DNA of 64,000 nucleotides from Linum tenue. Its lineage: Eukaryota; Streptophyta; Magnoliopsida; Malpighiales; Linaceae. The position numbers were made by a program, and so were the translations under genes. This document shows, one piece after another, positions 23,061 to 33,599 of the stretch (positions are counted from its first letter, which is position 1; each line of letters begins with the position of its first letter). The notes below the pieces were generated by a model. That model searched no databases. It was not told where the DNA came from and saw only the letters and a list, made by a program, of their open reading frames with translations. The stretch lies in NCBI GenBank assembly GCA_946122785.1, contig CAMGYJ010000010.1, positions 8,097,467 through 8,161,466 of the forward strand, given 5' to 3'.

Positions 23061-23275
23061 AGAGCATTGTCTCATAATAAAACCCTAGCTACTGTATCTA
23101 GTTAAATAAACTGTAGTGTACAGCCGGTTGGCTAACTAAGTCATCAATCAATAAGATCAGTAGCTGGAGAGGCTTCCATCTCCCGTGGACTAGTCCCGAC
23201 ACTTCGGGGATACCACGTAAACATTGCGTCTCTTGTTTATTGCTTCTCGTTCTTATTCGATATTTATCAAATACC
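23061..23275 (+). repeat. Possible Ty1/copia LTR fragment
   Basis: The segment CTTCCATCTCCCGTGGACTA, then a CTTCGGGGATACCACGTAAA-like stretch and TTGTTTATTGCTTCTCG resemble the R/U5 part of plant copia LTRs and end in TATTTATCA. No primer-binding site follows, so it would be a solo or truncated LTR. The limits are uncertain. Confidence 0.35.
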
Positions 23276-23965
23276 ACTCCCTGGCACTGGCTCGGAAGCA
23301 GCAATATTGTTCCCTTCTGCTGGTTGGTTCATCATGGTCACTTGTTGTAAAAGTTATTTGTTCTCCTGTACCCAATAGAAATAGCAAATCAAGGAAAAAT
23401 GTAGATATGTTACCGAAAGAAAAACAATCACTCTTCCGGACTAGAACACTGGATGCAGCACAGGTTAGTGCACCAGCGAACCCTCTCTGTCGGAAACACT
23501 AACTAAGAAGGAACTCTCTCTTGCACCCTACCGCAGGAGGAAGAAAATAGGGGAAAACGCTCTGAGATTTTGAAACTCCCTTTATTGCCGAACTTGCGGT
23601 CTGAAGACTCGAGATGGAGAGGCGCAATATTAATACTACAAAACTCCTAGTTCAACGAGGAGTAGGAGAGCTGCTTGGTAGCAAATTCAAACCCTAGAAC
23701 TTGAGAAAATAGTAATGAATTAGTTAGTAATTTTTCCGGTAGAAAAGGACTAATAAATAGAGGAGAGATAAAAGATATTTTATATTTTTATTTATGTATT
23801 ATTTTGAATTTAGTGAAATACCAAACAAGCACCTTCACTATTAGCCACCGCTATATTCAACTTAAAAGAATGAACAGTAATTAGAGTAGTTAGTACGGTG
23901 CTAACTACTATGAAGTTAGCACCCTAACCACTCTCGTCGAGAGGGGAATTCACGTTGAGGTTAAA
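23276..23965. other. Unassigned spacer
   Basis: No recognisable domain. A 92-codon plus-strand frame at 23224-23502 shows no family similarity. The stretch 23740-23930 is AT-rich and contains short inverted words around GTTAGCACC. Confidence 0.3.
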
Positions 23966-24918
23966 AGAAGGGAGTTGCTAAAGGTCGCCCTTAAAATTGC
24001 TAAAGTCGCCCTAAAAAAGTTTAAAGTTACAATTATAACCCCCTATCTTCTTTACCTTCTCTTTATCAAACAAACACCACTTGGACTAAAAAAACACTAT
24101 CCAAGGAAAGAAAAATCTATCATCGTCATTTTGAAGCCGATATCGTCGATAGGACGTCTGAATCATGAGTAGCGACTCCGACGAGGTAAATACATTAACT
24201 GAAAAACGAAGGGAAAAAAAAAGGAACCGCAAATCACCTGCGGTTGGACTATGGCTGGACCGCAAATGACCTGCGGTTGGACCATGGATGGACCGCAAAT
24301 GACCTGCGGTTGGACCATGGCTGGACCGCGGGTCATTTGCGATCCAGCCATGGTCCAACCGCAGGTGATTTGCGGTCCATCCATGGTCCAACCGCAGTTT
24401 GACCGCGGTCAGCCGTCGGTTCAACAGCGCGTTGACCGCGGTTGACCGTCGGTCTAACCGCGGTTTGACTGCGGTCGGCACGGTTTTTTTTTTACCTTCT
24501 TCTTCTCCGGCGGCGGCGAGCGCGCGACAGGTAAAGGGCGCGACTTCTTCTTCTCCGGCGGGCAAGGAGACTTCTTCTTCTCCGGCGGCGAGCGCGCGAC
24601 AGGTAAAGGGTTGTTTGGATTCGTTTGCGCGTCGGTGGACCAGGAGGCAGAGCAGGTCGCCGGCGACGGGAGCGACACGGTGGCAACGACGGGAGCAGGA
24701 GGCCGGCGACAGGAACAGCAGAGGGGGAGGGGTTCGCTGGTGGCGACTCGGAGAGGGTGGAAGGTTTGTGGATTCGTCTGCTGCCGAGGGAAAGGTAAAG
24801 GGTTGTTTGGTTGTCCTATTTTTTCAATTTTCATTAAGGGTATATAGGTAATATGACATTTAAGTTAGGGCGACGTTTAGCAATTCTTAGGGCGACATTT
24901 AGCGATTCAGTAAAAGAA
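23966..24918. mobile_element. Mutator-like (Pack-MULE-like) element with compound TIRs
   Basis: The left end (23970-24015) carries two tandem copies of the unit TTGCTAAA-GTCGCCCT. The right end (24868-24910) carries the same doublet inverted (AGGGCGACGTTTAGCAA and AGGGCGACATTTAGCGA). The flanks TAAAAGAAG on the left and TAAAAGAAA on the right agree at 8 of 9 bases, fitting a MULE 9-bp TSD. The interior is GC-rich: a hairpin repeat array, then CTTCTTCTTCTCCGGCGG repeats that look like captured exonic sequence. No transposase is present. Confidence 0.7.
24224..24400. repeat. 33-bp tandem repeats folding into a hairpin
   Basis: Units of exactly 33 bp begin at 24224, 24257, 24290 and 24323 (core ACCGCAAATGACCTGCGGTT). 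After about 24334 the same unit continues in the inverse orientation (CCATGGTCCAACCGCAGGTG), so the array can form a long stem-loop. Each unit is itself partly palindromic. A second array of TTGACCGCGGT and GACCGTCGGT follows to about 24480. Confidence 0.9.
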
Positions 24919-25919
24919 ACCTAATCAAGTTCTCCAGCTCAACAGTCGGTGACCCTCTATCTCACGCTCCTTCAATCCTCGCCGGCGGAACTCACCTTAC
25001 AGGCACGTCTCCGGCCAGGCTTCCTGTCCCAGAGAGCTACTAGGTCAAAATTCAATGGAACCATACCACACCAATTGACCATTGAGTTTTGAACCTGGCA
25101 CGTCACCACGCTAAATACTTGGCATTTTCATAAGTTCGGGTTGTCTCTGTCAAGCTCAAATTAACTGCTGACTTGTTGCCATGAATTTAGATGACCCGAG
25201 TTCTAATTTTAGAGAACTGAATCCAAAACTGCAGCTCATTGTCATGAACAACTTGACATGGCATATTTATATGGTGGCAGAGGCAGTGATGCAGAGTTCG
25301 ATTTAAAGCCATATTGTCAGCGGAGAAGGACTCGGCCATCAGAGGTCACAGGATCTTGGAAGGTGTTTCAGATGAGTGCTACTCCAATTTTCGTAGCAGA
25401 GATTATGCCAGATATCAATGGCAATGGTTCTTCTCCGTATGTCTACCTTTGTACCGAGACCTGGACAAATTGTTGCTTGCCATGAAATCCAGATTATTTT
25501 GGTGAAGAGATGTTTGACGCTTCTTTGGCTCCCAGGTGGTGTGATAGCTTATGTCGATGTCAACAAGGCATCCTTTGCATTGGTGTTGGCCGTACTAGGG
25601 ATGACATTTTGAACTCATCCCGCCGGATATTACCCGACCTGCCCCGTGATGGAGCAGATATTACTCGACGCGCAGTAGCATGGGGTACAGGGTAGGGCAT
25701 GAGTGTAACCTTATGACCCATCATGCCCCGACCCGCCCCGTTCTTTACCCGTTTCAGGTCAATTTCTTACGACATCCATCTATATATCTTCAATTTTGAC
25801 TTTTCTTCAACTAATTAGACTTGATCTTTCAACTAAATAGACTCAATTACCCATTATATTATCACTATTATTCATTCACGAAGTCTTTGCCCACCCCGCC
25901 TTGTACCCGCACGATTATT

Positions 25920-27236
25920 CAGTGGCGGATTCAGAAAATTTTCACAGGGGTGTCCTCTTCAAAAATTAAATTTAATTAAATAATAAATTAAATAATTCAT
26001 ATATTAAAAATATTATACGTGTATAAATTTTTTTATTAAAATTCATGATGTGTTTTCATATTTTGAAAAAAATAATATAAAATAAACTCCGTGTCTGCAC
26101 TATTCAAAAAAAAATCTACATATCCTACTAGACAATACTTCACGAACTTATCGCATATTCGATTTCTAAACTTGTTCTTAATGTAGCTCAAAGTAGAAAA
26201 GACTCTCTCAACACTTGCCGTGTAACCATAAAATCAATTCAAAATTAAGGGTAGCGTGTACGTAGTTTAATTATTAGGTATTGAAAATAGTTGGGGATAA
26301 AGAAATAGCGTTTTACTGTTGCATGATGTTTAAAATAGAATAAAAAATGAGTAGCAACATAATTAGAATATGTTTGATAATAGTAGTGTCCTATGTTGGA
26401 ATAACACGGACTACCACTTATATTTTGTTAATCAATAGCAAACTATTATCGAGGGTAGGATAATCATTTTTTCAAATGTTAGACTAACTCCAAACCATAA
26501 AGCCAAATTTAGCTCCCCAAATAGTTAAATATAGCTTTTTAGCTTCCCAAATCTCATTTTCACTCCAACCCTACAAAAAGCTAAATTTAGCTTCTCACCT
26601 TCCCTTTTCAATTTATTTGAATAAAACATACTTATTTGGTCACTAATTTTTATATTTCACTTCATTTTTTTATAGTTCGTTAATACTTTTGAAGACAAAT
26701 TTTTTGATGAATTTTTTTTAAATTCCAAGACAATTTTTTTTGGAAGATTAGTCATTAATTTGTTAGCATTAAGTTGGAGATTAGCCATTAATTTGCTTCG
26801 TTGGACTTAATCTTTATTATAGCCCAAATCAGCCTCCAAATTTAATGTCCACGAGACGGCAATTGTGAGTTTAGCAAAGAAAAAGAAAAAAAGTAGTTGT
26901 GGCGGACAGATGTCGGACGTGTGTTTAGCGGGGCAACCACTTTTTGTCCAGCCAAATTTGGCATTTCAGCCCAAGAGAAAGCCAAATTTAGCTCTTTAAA
27001 CCAACTTACCCAAATTTGACAGCCTACTTTTTGTGGGTTGAAGCTTGAAAAAGAGCAAAATTTGGCTTTTTAGCATTTTAGCTCCTTGGGTTGGAGCCAG
27101 TCTTAGGGTGTCCCGAATCACCAATTATATTTTGTATACCCATACGAAATTATTACCGAAGGTTGGATAATCGTTTTCCCAAATTTTAGGGATGTCCCGA
27201 GACACCCCTAGAGATCCATGTATCTGCCCTGCAGGT
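25920..27236. mobile_element. MITE-like element with GGCGGATTCAG ends, nested
   Basis: The left end AGTGGCGGATTCAG followed by CACAGGGGTGTCC is mirrored on the right by GACACCCCTAGAGATCCATG and TATCTGCCCTG, a decayed version of a common plant terminal motif. Two direct copies of an ~85-bp unit (ATATTTTGT, ATTATCGAGG/ATTACCGAAGG, GGATAATC) lie at 26398-26481 and 27103-27190, on either side of the inner MITE. No ORF. The right end is approximate. Confidence 0.5.
26482..27102. mobile_element. PIF/Harbinger-like (Tourist-type) MITE, 621 bp
   Basis: The terminal repeats GACTAACTCCAAACC and GGGTTGGAGCCAGTC are inverted copies and are flanked by TTA on both sides (26479-26481 and 27103-27105), the 3-bp TSD of the PIF/Harbinger superfamily. 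Subterminal words AGCCAAATTTAGCTC are repeated inside. No coding sequence. Confidence 0.75.
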
Positions 27237-27780
27237 ATTAACCGCCCCGACACGTAGTAGCGTGGGGCGGGACATGAGTATTGAGGTACTCATCCCGACC
27301 CATTGCCATCACTATGGCTGGTACTCGAATGAAGACACAAACATTGTGATGGAAAGGGAATATGAGCTGGATGGAAACTTGAGAAGTCCTCTCCAGCTAT
27401 GCTCATCCGACATCCGATTGATACAGTTCCTTTGTAAAACTAGCAGAGTTTTGACGCTGTATAGGAGGAACTTTCAACTGGTTGAACCAGGTTTTTGGCA
27501 TAATAAGAGAGATCTGGTCTTTTCAGTTTTACATTAGAGAGATGTCAAATAATATGGAGGGACTCACATATATGACAGCATAGTTCTAGTCTGAAGCTCC
27601 CTCAAAGACAAAGTCCACTCACGCACAACGGTACAACAAGTCCCCATGCTTTCACCACAGTAAACAACTATCTCAAAGCTCCAATAACCACCACTATTTT
27701 CAAAGAGATCAAACGAAACAGAATTAGACGCACCAAAAACTTGGTTGCAGAATCCCAGCCGACGCCATACACAATGTGAA

Positions 27781-29168
27781 CTAGATGGGCTTGATCTTGA
27801 AGTGAAGCGAGATGAGGGAGAACACAAAGCATTTCAGATCCTGCAAAGCATGAAATCATCATGACCCCCATCATCAGAGTAAACCAGGATGAAGGTTTCA
27901 GATAATATGGAAGAGCAGATTGCTTTTATCTGGAGGTGTTAAACCATGTAAACAATATCATGAGAAACCAAATGATGGCAGTATATAATGGAGTAGAGTG
28001 AAATTATAAAAAAAAAAAAACTCAACAGGAAGACCAAAGAGTTTGGGATTCAAACTACAAAAGAAAACGAAAAACATACAGTTCTCAGTTCTAAGGATGT
28101 GATCCCAACTACTTAGCACATGATAAGAGATACAGTTTATATATGCCATAGACCCAATACTCATCATAAAATTCGGAAGCAACAAACTTTCAAACGAAAA
28201 GCTGCAGCCAGCTGACCTGAACAAGATAGTAGAAGATGCGAAGCCCTTCAGGGTCTTTACTGCTCTGTACATCAACAAGTGAACCGATTTTGGAGGTAGT
28301 GAAGGAAATGTGCTCGTTCCCCATCACTATCTCAAGCTCTTGACGTCCAACCCGATCAGGTTCCGGCCAGTTGTTATCGTCTTCCTTCATGATCTACCAA
28401 AACCCAATCATAAATTTTACGAGGTTAACAATGTGCAATGAAAAAAACATTATCAAAATGAAAAAAACAAAACAAAACAATACCATGGAAAGAAGGGACT
28501 GTTTCACTATATTGAAAACCTTAAGAGCTATATTGTAGTAACATCTATGACTAAGGAACCACAACTGAAATCCTATATACATCGATGACTGAGATATGGT
28601 TCCGGCACGTTATTATCGTCTTCCTTCATAATTTACCAAAACCCAATAATAATAACTTTTAGAAGGTTCACAACGCCATGAAAACAAGGGATTGTTTCCT
28701 GAATTGAAAACTTTAGAGCTATTGTGATAACATCAATGACTGAAGAACCACAACTGAAACCCTATATACATCGAGGAGTGAGATAAGGTTCAGTCCCAAA
28801 CAAGGGAATGTTTCATTGAATTGAAACTTCAGGGCTGTTGTAATAGCATCTACGACTCAAGGAACCACGGGTGAAACCCTAAATACATCGAGGTGTGAGA
28901 TAAGCGAAAGCGACATAGAGAGGGGAATAAGAGAAATGAAAGCAAGCAAAACCTCGCTCTCCGAGATGATGCGGCGGCACTCCTTGAGAACCGCGGGGGA
29001 GAGGAAGACCTCCTTGCGGATCATGGTGTCGTTCTTGTAGTTGGAATTATTGGCGTACCGCAGCTTGCCGTCGGGCCGGAACTCGAACTCCAAGAACTCG
29101 TGACCGAATTTCCCCTTGTGGCCGACGTAATAACGAAGGTAAAACTCTCCTTCATCCTCCGATGCCAT
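27781..29168 (-). CDS. MAGO: Protein mago nashi homologue, three exons
   Basis: The exons on the minus strand are 29168-28953, 28393-28217 and 27840-27781, with GT-AG introns of 559 and 376 bp. They join in frame to 150 aa, matching my recall of the Arabidopsis length. The protein starts [20 protein letters not shown], passes through [20 protein letters not shown] and ends in SLISHLFKIKPI-type sequence ([12 protein letters not shown]). Mago forms a heterodimer with the RNA-binding protein Y14 in the exon junction complex, deposited on spliced mRNA in the nucleus and acting in mRNA localisation and nonsense-mediated decay. No disabling change is visible. Intron 1 contains an unusual tandem repeat that copied the exon 2 boundary. 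Confidence 0.97.
28360..28905 (-). repeat. Three tandem repeat units in Mago intron 1, including a copied exon 2 edge
   Basis: Unit 1 (28360-28597) includes the first codons of exon 2 and its acceptor. Unit 2 (28598-28787) repeats it with TATCGTCTTCCTTCAT and ACCAAAACCCAAT. Unit 3 (28788-28905) keeps only the distal part (ACATCGAGGTGTGAGAT). In unit 2 the splice acceptor that reads TAG before ATCATGAAGG in exon 2 has become TAA, so the copied exon start cannot be used in the same way. Confidence 0.85.
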
Positions 29169-29412
29169 TTTTTCGCGCCAGCACTGTCTTCACCCTCGAT
29201 TCCCTCGAGTTCAAAATCGCAGCTCGAGAAGAGGAAGGAAACTAAGAGGAAAAGGTTAATAGTTCTTTCGTTCTTCAAGGCAATAGCAGAGGAGCAGGAA
29301 CAGCTCTCCGGGATGGATCTAGGTCGGTTTCCTACTTCAAGCCCATTACGTCATCAGGTGAGTTTTCGGACCGCGTTTTGGGTTGGTGCGACTTGGATAT
29401 CTAGGCCCTAAT
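29169..29412 (-). promoter_or_regulatory. 5' UTR and proximal promoter of Mago
   Basis: The 244 bp upstream of the Mago ATG contain no other gene on the minus strand. A 103-codon plus-strand frame overlaps exon 1 and has no recognisable domain. Transcription start and TATA elements are not evident. Confidence 0.35.
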
Positions 29413-29786
29413 AGTTATTTCTTTGGGTCGTGTGGCCCAACTCTGCTTCATTTTTTTTTTCGGTCAAAACCCTATAGTTTTTTAAGGATAATCATTATGT
29501 ACTAGTCAAACTTTTTTCGGATTTTTTTTTATTAGACAAACCTATTGAAATACTGAGAATTAGCCAAATGTTTTGTAACACCTCAAACTAACAACCATTA
29601 GTCTGTTACCGTTAACTATTTTTCTAACGGTGCTCCACATCAGCGTCTAACTCAGCTGCCACCTCATCAATGAATTTCGATAAACACTAATTATTAGCCA
29701 AACCTTTCTTGCATTCTTTTATATTAGCCAAACCTATTAAATTACTTAAAATTAGCCAAATCTTTTGTAATGCATCAAAATATTAG
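29413..29786. repeat. AT-rich repeat with duplicated TTAGCCAAACC motif
   Basis: Two similar blocks (29530-29580 and 29720-29782) share ATTAG(A/C)CAAACCTATT and AATTAGCCAAAT(G/C)TTTTGTAA. Between them lies GTTAACTATTTTTCTAACGG, then CCACATCAGC, like the subterminal region of the MULE-like element at 61328. It may be a MULE end; the boundaries are not defined. Confidence 0.4.
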
Positions 29787-31209
29787 TGATTCGGGTCTAA
29801 TTGCACATGTTTTCACCCCGTGTTCTTATGGTGTTTGAGACGTTTACATCCTTGAGGTTCGATTTTACGCTAGGTTGTGCATATTTTTATCCTTTTCCAG
29901 GTTCTAGCAGGTAAGATTGGCCTTGGAAGTGAAAGTTGAACGAAAGAGGGCGAAAGCGGATCGAAAAGGGCAACCAGGCGAAGATCACAGTTAGAGCAAC
30001 TTTATCACGATCAACCGAACGTGAAGAAGAGGGCCAGACCATGAAGCTCGGCGACGAATAGAGAATTTTGCGCACGTCGGGGGACTAAAAGTTATCACAG
30101 TCGCCAGACCGCGATAATCTTGTCCAGACCGTGAAGGCCGTAAATGAAATGGTGCGTTTTTACCCGACATCACGGTCCAAGCTTCGAGATCACGCCCGTG
30201 ATAAATGACCGTGATGTGCGAGACCTGGGTATAAAAGGAGAAGGGAGTTGAAACTTGAACGGGGGATCCTAGTGAGATATTATCATCTTCTTCTGATTTT
30301 GGAGAGAGAAATTGACGAACCAAGAGAGAAGAAGAGGTCTAGGTTTTGCTCCAAACTAGAGGATTGAAGGTTTTTCCTCTTCCAAATGTGATTTCAACAA
30401 CAAGAAAGGAATTCAAACACCACACATTGGTTCGTTCTCTCTTCTTTGTTGTAATCCCTAGTTTAGCTATGAAGTAGTTCTCTTTTTCACTTGGGTATTG
30501 TGAACCCTAGCCTAGAGATGGAGTAGGTTGTTAGATTTGAACTCTATGTGTGATGATTGTTTGTTTTAATATAATGATTGAGGTATTTTATGATTTGTGA
30601 GTGATGGGTTTCATATCTCATTTGAGTCAAATTGACCTAGAAGTAGGAAATCCCCTCCTTGCCCACTTCTTGGCAAATTGGGTAAACCCTTCTAGGGTAA
30701 TTAGGGACACACCTCAAGCATTGATTTAGCGTCACGATTTGATTGTGTTTTATCGCTTTGTTGCCATTCCGGACTAACCTCCGAGAAATGGTTAGCAATC
30801 CTTAGCCGATTGATTAAGAGAACTAGGTTTCCTAGCTTAATTGCTTTCCTTTAATCGATTTCCTAAGAGAGTATAATTCTCCACTAGTTGTGTTATCCTC
30901 ACGGTATAAGAGCATACTATTTCACACTAGAGTTCCGTTACTGCAACTTGATACAAGGTTAGGGGGAGCAATACCCGGGTGAAGTTTTCTCATATGGACT
31001 CCACAACAATTTAACTTATTGCTTGTTTTAAATTGTAGTCCTTAGTTTTCACTCAAAATCGATTGTTAGATAACATTTTAAACGATTGAAGTAGGAGTAC
31101 GTGAATCGGCTCGGGTTGATGTTTTAAAACGCTTGCCATATACTACACCCTCCTAGAGTTTAAACTTGAGCTCTAGTTGGGAATTTATTGGTGTAGTCGG
31201 AGCGAGTCA
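29787..31209 (+). repeat. Athila/Tat-type 5' LTR (element A)
   Basis: It begins TGATTCGGGTCTAATTGCAC, a start shared in diverged form with the LTRs at 40900, 47454 and the reversed copy ending at 49565. It ends GCGAGTCA just before a primer-binding site. A TATA box TATAAAAG lies at 30230-30237, preceded by repeated ACCGTGA/TCACGGT words. The length is about 1.42 kb. No matching 3' LTR was found in the window. Confidence 0.75.
30230..30237 (+). promoter_or_regulatory. TATA box of LTR A
   Basis: TATAAAAG in the middle of the LTR, at the same relative position as TATAAAAG at 47719-47726 in the related LTR, just downstream of the cluster of ACCGTGA palindromic words. It is the expected U3/R boundary promoter. 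Confidence 0.6.
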
Positions 31210-31212
31210 AGT

Positions 31213-31233
31213 TTTTGGTGTCGTTGCTGGGAA
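31213..31233 (+). other. Primer-binding site of element A (Athila/Tat type)
   Basis: TTTTTGGTGTCGTTGCTGGG is a slightly mutated form of the TTGGCGCCGTTGCCGGGGA motif that follows the 5' LTR in Athila/Tat gypsy elements. It sets the LTR end a few bases upstream. Confidence 0.75.
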
Positions 31234-31362
31234 ACTCGTTTACGGTCCATTATTGAGAAAAATTCGTTTGGTGTTAATCTAGATTTTAATTTTTGCATTG
31301 TGTTTATGAATCTTGCTTGTTTTGGCTCGAGTTGTGTCCTGTGAAGTGTGTGCAAGAGGTGT

Positions 31363-33027
31363 ATGACTCGGAGTAATCCGACACCTTTGAAGCGACTAGA
31401 CGAGAACATCAACCAAACTCTCCGACTTTTGGCTCGTGTGAGAGAGTTGAGGAAAGCAAGGGAAGGATTGGTGAATTAGGGACAACCACACGTTGATCCC
31501 GAAGAAGAAGTTGAAGTTGGAATAGAGGAGGAAGTTCAATCGGAAGAAGAAGTTGAAGTTGAGATGGCGGAGAACGAGGACGCCCAAGCAGGAAATGAAG
31601 AACCAAGGACCATGGGTTTATTACATTGCTTCACAGACGGCGGATATTCAATCAAGCATCTTGCATCCACCTGTGGCCGCTAACAACTTTGAGATTAAAC
31701 CCGGCCTCGTCACCAGGATCCAATTGAACATTAAGTTCCATGAGCTTAAGGATGAGTCTCCAATGGAGCATGTCCATAAATTCATAGCAAGAAGTTTGAA
31801 GATCAATTGGATACCCAAAGAAGCCCTTCGGTTGAGGCGTTTCCCCTACTCTCTTGTAGGGAAAGCGCTACAATGGTTGAACAACAGGCCACCCTTCTGG
31901 ATTACCTCATGGAGTGACTTGCTGAACAAGTTCATCAACCGGTATTGTCCACCTTACTGGATGGCAAAATGGCGTAAGAAGATCACTCACTTTGCCCAAG
32001 AGGACGGATACATGGGAAAGATACTCAAACCTTTTCCTCCAATATCCACACCACGGGTTTGGAGAGAGGTACCGGATTGAAACTTTCTATGACGGTCTCC
32101 ATCTAGAAGATTATATTTTCATTGACTCCTTGTGTCAAGGAACATGCTCAACAAGACTCCACCCGAGATGAACAATTTGTTTGAGGATATGGCCACAAAG
32201 GGTTATGATTAGGTTTGACGAGACTGGGAGAAGGACAAGCGAGAAGGGAGTACACTTCATTGAGGCGAATCCTCCTCTCATCGTGAAGATTAATGAGTTG
32301 ATATCAACCCTCCTATAAGATAGGAATCAAGGCAAGAAGCCGGTGACGGCATGTGATTGGTGTTCAAGTCCCAACCATGAGATACGGAGTGTCAATTGAT
32401 GAAGGAAGCAAGCACTCAAGAAGAGCAAGTGAGCTTTATCGGTAATGCTAGTGGGGTTAACTCTAACAACAACCCCTAGAGCAACACCTACAATCAGGGT
32501 TGGCGCAACCACCCCAACTTTGCATGGTCTTCACTAAGCAATCCAAGGCCTCCAGGTTTCCAAGGGCCAATGGGAAACTATCAACCAAGGCCTCCTTCCA
32601 TTCAACAAAGGCCACAATTTCAAGTCGAACTTTCAACAACAACAATTTCAACAACAACAACAACCCGACAAGGTTGCAAAAGTAGAAGACCTAGTCGCCA
32701 CCTTTGTGAGTACAAGTTCTCAGAAGTTTAGAAGATTGAGCAATTCATGGAAGTTGCAAAAAACAAGTTCACTTCGGTTGAGGCGGATCTAAGAAGTCAT
32801 CAAGCGAGTCTACAAAACTTGGAGACCCAAATTGGCAACCTTGATGCAATCCTCACAAAGACCTATAGGAGCCTTACCTTCCCAAATTGATGCCAACCCC
32901 AAAGATCAAAATGTCGGGTTGAATGCAATTCTTTTGAGGAGCAGGAAGGTAACTCTGGATATTGTTACTAAGGAGAGAATCGAAGAGGAGAAAGCCCCTC
33001 CAAAGGTCAATGAACAAGAATCCTAGG
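31363..33027 (+). pseudogene. Athila/Tat-type gag pseudogene (element A)
   Basis: It starts MTRSNPTPLKRLDENI and meets a stop after about 38 codons. The conserved gag core is at about 31685-32010 (FEIKPGLVTRIQLN, DESPMEHVHKFIARSLKI, FPYSLVGKALQWLN, DLLNKFINRY, KKITHFAQEDG). A shifted frame then gives the remains of a CCHC knuckle (CDWCSSPNHE, about 32355). The downstream part (32800-33020) reads QIGNLDAIL and ALPSQIDANPKDQNVGLNAI, typical of the gag C-terminal region. At least five stops or frameshifts occur and no pol domain follows. Confidence 0.85.
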
Positions 33028-33591
33028 AAGGAGAGGGTGAAGAGGCTAAGAAGGCATCGCTGACACCGTCCCTATTGGCCGAGTACAAGCAATGAAAGAA
33101 TACGAAAGACAGCAAGGAAATATTAAGGTGACTGCCAGCAGAGAACAATTGGATCATAGGAAGTCCATCGAGAATTAAGAAGCTCATCGGTCAACTTTAA
33201 GGTGAAAGTAAGCTTTTCTCAATATGTCGAGGATGAAAACATTATGGGTCAAAGTATTTAAGTGAGGAAGATCATCTTGGAATCTAGAGGACTACACCGA
33301 GTGAAATGCTTAAAGGAGCAGGGAAAAATGTCGAAGTAAAGTAAGACAAAGGGATGTAGAGGAAAAGTTTGATCCTTACATGACCAAAGCCTTAAAGAAA
33401 TGATATCAGAGTTCAAACCAAACACATTATAAGGTGGTCTAAGCACATGGTAGCATTAAAGCCTGGTGCGACGCTAGCTACTATGTCACCGACAATGAGC
33501 TAACAGAATGAATTTTGCCACGATAATGGGCTTACGAGGCTTTACAAATGTCGTGAACACGTGATTCGGGAAATATGGTTATACAAGTAAT
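33028..33591. other. Unclassified sequence downstream of gag
   Basis: No conserved protease or RT motif is seen. Together with 34642-34968 and 36363-36900 it may be one older sequence cut apart by the hAT insertions. A short frame near 33060-33180 (RVQAMKEYERQQ) is not assignable. Confidence 0.35.
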
Positions 33592-33599
33592 GTGGGATG

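Larger units (their letters stand above)
25596..27314. mobile_element. hAT-like element holding nested MITEs
   Basis: The terminal repeat TAGGGATGACA on the left is matched by TGCCATCACTA on the right (9 of 11 as inverted repeat). Arrays of CCCGACC/CGGGGC occur near both ends (GCAGTAGCATGGGG on the left, GTAGTAGCGTGGGG on the right). The flanks GGCCGTAC (25588-25595) and GGCTGGTAC (27316-27324) look like a decayed 8-bp TSD. The interior is filled by two further inserted elements. Confidence 0.65.
25258..27537 (+). pseudogene. Unidentified gene relic split by a hAT element
   Basis: Coding-looking sequence with dicot-like composition flanks a transposon. The upstream part (25258-25595) carries frames such as MAYLYGGRGSDAEFDLKPYC. 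The downstream part (27322-27534) reads NIVMEREYELDGNLRSPLQL followed by CSSDIRLIQFL and ends with a stop. I do not recognise the family. Frame shifts in the first part and the insertion suggest a pseudogene. It lies tail-to-tail with the Mago gene, about 250 bp from its stop codon. Confidence 0.35.

Noticed and set aside
24224..24400. Regular 33-bp repeats that could suggest a CRISPR array
   Set aside because: There are no spacers, the units invert and form a hairpin, and the context is a eukaryotic MULE-like transposon.
24399..24851. 150-codon plus-strand and 126-codon minus-strand frames
   Set aside because: They come from GC-rich simple repeats (CTTCTTCTTCTCCGGCGG) inside the MULE-like element; no domain is visible.
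27564..27874. Minus-strand frames of 68-87 codons downstream of and overlapping the last Mago exon
   Set aside because: The Mago frame with correct splice sites explains the coding part; the rest is 3' UTR.
28190..28582. Starting Mago exon 2 at its internal ATG (28390) as a separate short gene
   Set aside because: The acceptor at 28394-28396 and the frame from exon 1 join to the full-length conserved protein.
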